The translations under genes and the position numbers were made by a program. From Treponema sp. (GTDB lineage Bacteria > Spirochaetota > Spirochaetia > Treponematales > Treponemataceae): a stretch of 45,229 nt of DNA. The DNA lies in contig JAILEY010000068.1 in assembly GCA_024687165.1 (NCBI GenBank), positions 1 to 45,229 of the forward strand. The letters are read 5' to 3'. Position 1 is the first letter of the stretch; the number at the start of each line of letters is the position of its first letter. Positions 40,832 to 45,229 of this stretch are shown here, in pieces. The notes beneath the pieces are model-generated. The model saw nothing but the letters and a program-made list of their open reading frames with translations, was not told where the DNA came from and made no database searches.

Positions 40832-40999
40832 ATGGAGAGAACTTTTTCAGATTTTAAGGTTTCACTATTGTCAGAACTGATGAAGCTTGATCTGTTTAAC
40901 ACAAATGCTGAAAGTGAAAAACAAAAAATGCATCAAAAGCAGCAGATTTTTCATCCTGGAGGAAGTGAAAATGAAAAAACAAAAAAAAGAATGGTTTGA
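40832..40999 (+). CDS. Possible 55-residue protein upstream of a methyltransferase
   Basis: ATG 40832 is 3 nt behind a strong AGAGGGG site and opens a frame of 55 codons (MERTFSDFKVSLLSELMKLD ..., ending TKKRMV). It overlaps the start of the following methyltransferase gene by 29 bp in another frame. The product is helical and charged, with no recognised family. It may be a real small protein or a leader ORF whose translation opens the next gene. Confidence 0.4.
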   Translation: MERTFSDFKVSLLSELMKLDLFNTNAESEKQKMHQKQQIFHPGGSENEKTKKRMV

Positions 41000-41732
41000 A
41001 AATCAGGATTTCTGGCTTAACTACGGACCAATAATGTTTGATGAACAGCAGTGGGCTCAGGCACAAGGGATTGCAGAAAGATGCTGTGAAATTGCAAATT
41101 TAAAAAAAGGAGATAAAGTTCTTGATGTCTGTTGTGCAGTCGGAAGAATCAGCGTTGAGCTTGCACTTTGCGGAATGGATGTTACAGGAGTTGATATAAC
41201 CCAGCCGTTTCTGGATGCAGCAAAAGAAAGCGCAGAAGATGAAGGCGTTAAACTTACGCTCATAAATCAGGATATGAGGAAATTCAAAACTTCAAAAAAA
41301 TTTGACTGTGCTGTAAACATTTACAATTCATTCGGATATTGCGATTCAATAGAAGACGATATAAAAATTTTAAAACAGGTTTACAAATCATTAAAAAAAG
41401 GCGGAACATTTATTCTTGAATGCATCAGCCGCGAAACAGCCGTAAAATATTTTACAGAAGGCGAATGGTTCGACAGGGCAGGAAAAACTGTACTGACAGA
41501 ATTCAAAGTTCACGGAGCATGGGAAGGTCTTGTTTCAAAGTGGATTTTAATAGATAAAAAAGACGGAAGCAGAATGGAACATACTTTTGTGCAGAGACTT
41601 TATTCAGCCGCAGAACTTCGCGACATATTGATAAAAAAATGCGGATTCAGTTCTGCAGCAGTTTACGGCGGATTCAATCTGGAACCTTACGATCAGAACG
41701 CAAGCACAATGTGCATCGTCTGCAAAAAGTGA
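40971..41732 (+). CDS. Class I SAM-dependent methyltransferase
   Basis: From ATG 40971, preceded by GGAGG, the protein has 253 residues. Motif I is DKVLDVCCAVGRISVELALC, with ITQPFLDAAK after it, then INQDMRKF and FDCAVNIYNSFGYCDSIED (motif IV region). The start EWFENQDFWLNYGPIMFDE is typical of a group of small-molecule methyltransferases. The substrate is unknown. It converges with the acyl-CoA synthetase gene 16 bp away. Confidence 0.82.
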   Translation: MKKQKKEWFENQDFWLNYGPIMFDEQQWAQAQGIAERCCEIANLKKGDKVLDVCCAVGRISVELALCGMDVTGVDITQPFLDAAKESAEDEGVKLTLINQDMRKFKTSKKFDCAVNIYNSFGYCDSIEDDIKILKQVYKSLKKGGTFILECISRETAVKYFTEGEWFDRAGKTVLTEFKVHGAWEGLVSKWILIDKKDGSRMEHTFVQRLYSAAELRDILIKKCGFSSAAVYGGFNLEPYDQNASTMCIVCKK

Positions 41733-41748
41733 ATTGATTTTTGAAAAT

Positions 41749-43488
41749 TTACTTTTTGTAAACTCTTTTAACCTTCTGCGTCGTTGTCATTTCAAGAGGC
41801 TTTTCCAGCAGGATGATTTTGCTGATTCGTGCATAAGGCTGTTCAGTTTTATTTACCTCTGCAACAATTTTACTTACTGAATCATACACAAGTTTATCAA
41901 AAGGTGAAACTTCGCGTTTTATTCCAAGCCTCTGGAAGAGATCATCTGCAACATAAATCAGTGCTTCAATCTGCTCACTCTTTGTTTCTTTATCAGCGAT
42001 ATAACCCTGCACTGTAATCTGCGCAATGTCAGTGTAAAGCTGGAATGCATTTTCAATTTCTTCCGGATAAACATTTTTACCACCTTCAGTAACAATCATG
42101 TTTTTTGCACGCCCCGAAAGCATAAGAAAACCTTCACTGTCAAGTTTTCCAAGGTCACCGGTTTTAAAGAAACCATCTTCAGTGAACACAGCTTTTGTTT
42201 CTTCTTCCATATTAAAGTATCCCTTGAATACCATCGGACCTTTTACAGCAACCTCACCAACTTCGTCTTCACCAGGCTCTAGAATTTTCATTTCAGCATA
42301 CGGGAAGAAATACTGACCTACACTTTCAATTTTAAAATTGTCCACAGGATTCAGCGCAATGATTGGAGAAGTTTCTGTAAGCCCATATCCCTGAACAAAA
42401 TCAATTCCCATTTCGTTGTAAACTTTAAAAACACTTGCAGCCAAAGGTCCGCCGCCACAAATTGCAACACGAAGATTATTTATATTTGCCTGTTTTAAAA
42501 CTGCACCAAAAAGAACACGCCCCGGATTAAGCCCCGTCATTTTCTTGATACAATATGAAAGCCCCATCATAAAGTGCATCAATCCGTTTACAAAAAATCC
42601 TTTTGCTTTTATTCCTTTTAAAATTCCTGCAAGCAGCTTATTGAAAAGCAGAGGCACCCCAAGAAGCATTGTAATTTTTCCTTCACGAAGCTCCTTCATC
42701 AACCTTGAGACAGCCATACTTTTGCCAAACACAAGTTCCGCTCCAACAGAAATTGTTTCAATAAAAACAGCGAGCATTGTGTACGCATGATGAATCGGAA
42801 GAAGAGCATAAAAAACATCCGACTGAAGAACGAGCATTCTTGTCTGCGCAATAAAACAGTCGCTTACAAGATTTTTATGTGTGAGCATTGCGCCCTTTGG
42901 ATTTCCTGTAGTTCCGCTTGTAAAGAGAATTGCCGCAACATCATCTTCCTGAGCAATGTGAGTATTAATAGAAGAAAAATCATCTTTTAAATTGTACGCA
43001 TATTTTTCACTGAACTTCGGACTGAGGGAATAAACTTCAAACTTAAATTTTCCTTCATTAAAATGCGAATACTTTTCTTCATCAACAAAAAACATTTTTG
43101 GAGAAGCAGTATTCAATAGATTTTCCAGAGAGCTTTCAGGAAGAGCATAATCAAGAGGACAAACAGTTGCACCACAAGTTAAAGCAGCAAGATATACAGT
43201 TGCCCACTCAGGAGAATTTTTTCCGCTGACTGCAATTCTGTCTCCGCGATCGATTCCATTTTTTTTCATCCAGGCAGAAAGGCTTTTAATATTCTGTTCA
43301 ACCTGTTTATAATTCAGAGTCTGCTTTGCACCACCAGGTCCTTCAAAATCCGTAAAACACGAAGCTTCAGGAAATCGTTTTGCATTAATGAAAAACAGTT
43401 CCGGCAAAGTCGGCCATTCACCGCAAAAATCAGTACCGCGAAATTCATCAAGCCATTTCCATGGATTTTTAAGTGCATGCTGTGCCAT
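41749..43488 (-). CDS. AMP-forming acyl-CoA synthetase
   Basis: The protein has 579 residues and is of the long-chain-fatty-acid CoA ligase type. It adenylates a fatty acid and transfers it to CoA. The ATP loop is ILFTSGTTGNPKGAMLTH, followed by VQGYGLTETSPIIALNPV and FFKTGDLGKLDSEGF; the C-terminal Lys motif lies near TTTQKVKRVYKK. Treponemes often rely on host or medium fatty acids, so this enzyme may activate exogenous ones. AGGGAG precedes the ATG. It lies alone between convergent and same-strand neighbours. Confidence 0.9.
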   Translation of the reverse strand: MAQHALKNPWKWLDEFRGTDFCGEWPTLPELFFINAKRFPEASCFTDFEGPGGAKQTLNYKQVEQNIKSLSAWMKKNGIDRGDRIAVSGKNSPEWATVYLAALTCGATVCPLDYALPESSLENLLNTASPKMFFVDEEKYSHFNEGKFKFEVYSLSPKFSEKYAYNLKDDFSSINTHIAQEDDVAAILFTSGTTGNPKGAMLTHKNLVSDCFIAQTRMLVLQSDVFYALLPIHHAYTMLAVFIETISVGAELVFGKSMAVSRLMKELREGKITMLLGVPLLFNKLLAGILKGIKAKGFFVNGLMHFMMGLSYCIKKMTGLNPGRVLFGAVLKQANINNLRVAICGGGPLAASVFKVYNEMGIDFVQGYGLTETSPIIALNPVDNFKIESVGQYFFPYAEMKILEPGEDEVGEVAVKGPMVFKGYFNMEEETKAVFTEDGFFKTGDLGKLDSEGFLMLSGRAKNMIVTEGGKNVYPEEIENAFQLYTDIAQITVQGYIADKETKSEQIEALIYVADDLFQRLGIKREVSPFDKLVYDSVSKIVAEVNKTEQPYARISKIILLEKPLEMTTTQKVKRVYKK

Positions 43489-43588
43489 ATTTTTTCTCCC
43501 TGAAATAAAATAGTTATAAGAAAATTATCGCACACATTCTGCAAAAAAGAAAATTTTATATTTTAATTTCGACAGACTTTGAGAGTAT

Positions 43589-43632
43589 AAAAAAAAGCTG
43601 TCCATGTTGAAAATTACCAACATTAAGACAGC
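43589..43632 (-). terminator. Terminator of the beta-barrel protein gene
   Basis: GCTGTC (43597-43602) pairs with GACAGC (43627-43632), and inside it ATGTTG (43604-43609) pairs with CAACAT (43618-43623). On the minus strand a T run follows (43596-43589). It begins 8 nt after the stop. Confidence 0.85.
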
Positions 43633-43640
43633 CATTTTAT

Positions 43641-44288
43641 TTAGCGCATTGAAAAGCCAACTAAGAAACGATATGCAAATCCACTTCCTGTTGGACCATC
43701 ATATGTATATGTTGTTGTCGTTGTAGTAGTCATTTCATAACTCTGCATGTAATATCCGGCAATAAGAACATCTAGATCTAAGCCAAGGTTTAAACCGAAA
43801 TGTTCATTAAACCAGTGACGATATGCAACATCTAAAGAAAATGCAAAATCAAATCCGATAGTTTTTCCTGATGTAACACCACTTCCAGTATAGAATCCCT
43901 GAATTAAATCAATTTGAGCACCTGGAGTCAGATAAATGTAATTATTCTCATCCATGCAAAGTCTGAATACAGGTCCAAGTGAAAGATATTCACCAAGATT
44001 AAACCAATCAGAATCATTCACATCATCAAATTCCTGATCCGCAGAAAGCCACATTCCGAATTTCAAATCAAAGCCTACATTAAATTTTGATTCAGCAGAA
44101 TCTTTAAACCATTGATTTGAACATGCAAGACCAAATGGAGAAAATCCATAAGTAAGTTTTGCATCAAAATCGCCCTTTACATCAACAGAATATCCGCCGA
44201 TAGCATAATTCAAGGTTGTTTGACGTTCAGCAAATACTGCAGCTGACAACAGTAAACTAAAAACAACAAAAATAATTTTCTTCTTCAT
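43641..44288 (-). CDS. Predicted outer-membrane beta-barrel protein
   Basis: From ATG 44288, which follows a strong AAGGAGGA, the product has 215 residues; an upstream in-frame start at 44339 would put a polar tail before the signal peptide. The signal peptide is KKKIIFVVFSLLLSAAVFA, probably cut before ERQTT. The mature part alternates polar and aromatic residues in short strands (YAIGGYSVDVKGDF, LSLGPVFRLCMD, FGLNLGLDLDVLIAGYY) and ends in a strand (YRFLVGFSMR), as in small outer-membrane barrels. A run of seven threonines (EMTTTTTTTYTYD) lies in a probable loop. A TTGAAT-18-TATTAG promoter candidate lies at 44345-44374. Confidence 0.72.
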   Translation of the reverse strand: MKKKIIFVVFSLLLSAAVFAERQTTLNYAIGGYSVDVKGDFDAKLTYGFSPFGLACSNQWFKDSAESKFNVGFDLKFGMWLSADQEFDDVNDSDWFNLGEYLSLGPVFRLCMDENNYIYLTPGAQIDLIQGFYTGSGVTSGKTIGFDFAFSLDVAYRHWFNEHFGLNLGLDLDVLIAGYYMQSYEMTTTTTTTYTYDGPTGSGFAYRFLVGFSMR

Positions 44289-44485
44289 AAAATCCTCCTT
44301 CGATTTTATTTTAGATTTTCCTCCATCCCTTGTACCCAAAAACTCTAATACAGAAAATCAAAATAACTATTCAATGTAAAAAAATTACAGAAGATTCTTA
44401 GAAAACTAAGCAAACAGTATTATAATTTCTGATATAAACATTTTTTTTCAGCGCCATTAACGCGAAGTTTACAAGGAGACTTATT

Positions 44486-44755
44486 ATGAAAAAACTTATT
44501 ACATTATTATCAGTTTTATTGATTAATGCAGGAACTTGTTTCGCTCTCGATCTTAAAGAAGTATTAAAAGCAAATAAAGGGCATGAAATTGCGATTGACC
44601 AGAAAAGCGCAGAAGGCAGAGGCGTATCATTCGGAGTAATTGTTGATGTTACAGATGAGTATGTAATCACCCAGATGGGAAAATATACTTTATACACTCG
44701 CATTGATGATATTGTCTGCATTTCAATTACAAATGACGTTACTCAGAAAAAATAA
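44486..44755 (+). CDS. Small exported protein
   Basis: The product has 89 residues. The signal peptide KKLITLLSVLLINAGTCFA is probably cut before LDLKEV. The mature part (about 68 residues) is a compact beta-rich unit: HEIAIDQKSAEGRGVSFGVI, then VTDEYVITQMGKYTLYTRID. AAGGAGA precedes the ATG, and TATAAT at 44421-44426 is a possible -10 box. It lies 19 nt before the lipoprotein gene, so the two probably form one transcript. The family is not recognised. Confidence 0.7.
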   Translation: MKKLITLLSVLLINAGTCFALDLKEVLKANKGHEIAIDQKSAEGRGVSFGVIVDVTDEYVITQMGKYTLYTRIDDIVCISITNDVTQKK

Positions 44756-44774
44756 GATTTTATAAGAGGTCAGT

Positions 44775-45062
44775 ATGATCGTATTGATTATTGTAGTCTT
44801 ACTTTTATTGTCAGCCTGCAGAGACTGGTCAGAAGCTGAGGACTGGGAAAGGTCTGAATACAATGCTGAACTAAGACATCAGGAGCTTCTTGAAGAATAC
44901 AGAAGATCCAGAAGAACTGACAAGCCAACAATTACAAAAGCCACAAGAAAAAGAACCGCAAGAGACAAACACGGAAACATCCTTTCTGAAGAAATTGTAA
45001 TTGAAGAAAGAGATTCAGATGAAATCGATTTAGACGAATATGATTTTGATGATGACGAGTAA
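44775..45062 (+). CDS. Small acidic lipoprotein
   Basis: The product has 95 residues. A short hydrophobic start ends in the lipobox LLSAC with Cys15 as the lipid-bearing residue. The mature part is very charged: Glu/Arg-rich up to about residue 65 and ending in an acidic tail (DEIDLDEYDFDDDE). It probably forms an extended or helical chain on the periplasmic face of a membrane. AAGAGGT precedes the ATG. An insertion element begins 21 bp after the stop. Confidence 0.7.
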   Translation: MIVLIIVVLLLLSACRDWSEAEDWERSEYNAELRHQELLEEYRRSRRTDKPTITKATRKRTARDKHGNILSEEIVIEERDSDEIDLDEYDFDDDE

Positions 45063-45083
45063 TTTTGAATGAAAAATTAAAGC

Positions 45084-45229
45084 TGTCCAAAATGAAGTGT
45101 ACCCCAATTATTGGACACTTTAACTGACGGAGCGAAAGGACTTGGTTCTGTATTCAACAGGGCTAAGTCCTTTTAGTTTTAACTTGATCCGTCTGTTATT
45201 ATAATATTCAATGTAATCAATTAAATCCT
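45084..45229. mobile_element. End of an IS3-family insertion sequence (partial)
   Basis: The element begins with TGTCCAAAATGAAGTGTACC at 45084 (TG end, as in IS3-family terminal repeats). A related stretch with TTGGACACTT (45111-45120) lies directly before the transposase stop. The rest runs off the right edge. Confidence 0.8.
45120..45229 (-). CDS. IS3-family transposase OrfB, C-terminal end (partial)
   Basis: The last 36 codons are visible on the minus strand, including [20 protein letters not shown] followed by EYRTKS. This is the typical end of the IS3/IS150-type OrfB integrase domain, in which the YNNxRxxxxLxGLSPxEYR stretch follows the third catalytic acidic residue. The stop is at 45120-45122. 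The catalytic DDE residues lie outside the window. Confidence 0.88.
   Translation of the reverse strand, partial: DLIDYIEYYNNRRIKLKLKGLSPVEYRTKSFRSVS

Overview
The window looks like chromosomal DNA from an anaerobic, sugar-fermenting spirochaete, most likely a gut or rumen Treponema. Several things point that way: the DNA is AT-rich; pyruvate formate-lyase and its activase sit beside a complete six-gene Rnf complex; HPr and HPr kinase are present but no sugar-PTS permease genes are; there is a cytoplasmic beta-glucosidase with the swapped domain order known from rumen bacteria; and there are small treponeme-like secreted proteins. The genus is inferred from protein character, not from a database search.

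Layout. Positions 1-3400 hold the tail of a small gene, an MmeI-like restriction-modification enzyme on the minus strand, and behind it an array of about 10.7 copies of a 23-bp tandem repeat. Positions 3400-4330 hold decayed small genes and a small membrane protein. Then come hisHF (minus), an aconitase-family hydratase, a permuted GH3 beta-glucosidase and a GerMN protein (plus), followed by proS with a secreted protein of unknown role (minus). Positions 15470-20479 are rnfCDGEAB (minus). Positions 20813-24017 are pflB-pflA (plus). Next are an ACT protein, a SpoU methyltransferase, and parA-parB with an AraC-type regulator (minus). A PCCQ-type methyltransferase (plus) faces a HAD phosphatase, a GH3 acyl-adenylase and ettA (minus). 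Then come class II aldolase, and a pectinesterase-like gene followed by a KDG kinase (minus); an ATP-grasp protein (plus); hprK-ptsH-lexA-like-holA (minus); a methyltransferase (plus); an acyl-CoA synthetase and a beta-barrel protein (minus); and two small exported proteins (plus). The window ends inside an IS3-family element.

How the genes work together. PFL, PFL activase, aldolase, beta-glucosidase, KDG kinase and Rnf fit a fermenter of plant cell-wall sugars that makes formate and acetyl-CoA and couples ferredoxin/NADH redox to an ion gradient. HprK/HPr would sense glycolytic state. ParA/ParB, HolA, ProS and EttA are housekeeping functions.

Main observations. (1) About a dozen genes have no Shine-Dalgarno sequence; instead a sigma70-type -10 hexamer lies 6-9 nt before the start codon, usually with a -35 box 16-17 bp further upstream, so leaderless transcription appears common here and it settles several start codons. 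(2) The LexA-like protein has lost its autocleavage site, its catalytic Ser and its C-terminal strands. (3) The pectinesterase-like protein has Asn at both catalytic Asp positions. (4) A MITE-like palindromic element occurs in three size forms (160, 93 and 34 bp), the middle one derived by a clean 67-bp deletion between direct repeats. (5) The 23-bp array lies upstream of the restriction enzyme. (6) Homopolymer tracts (A8 in a broken small gene, G8 in rnfC) could slip.
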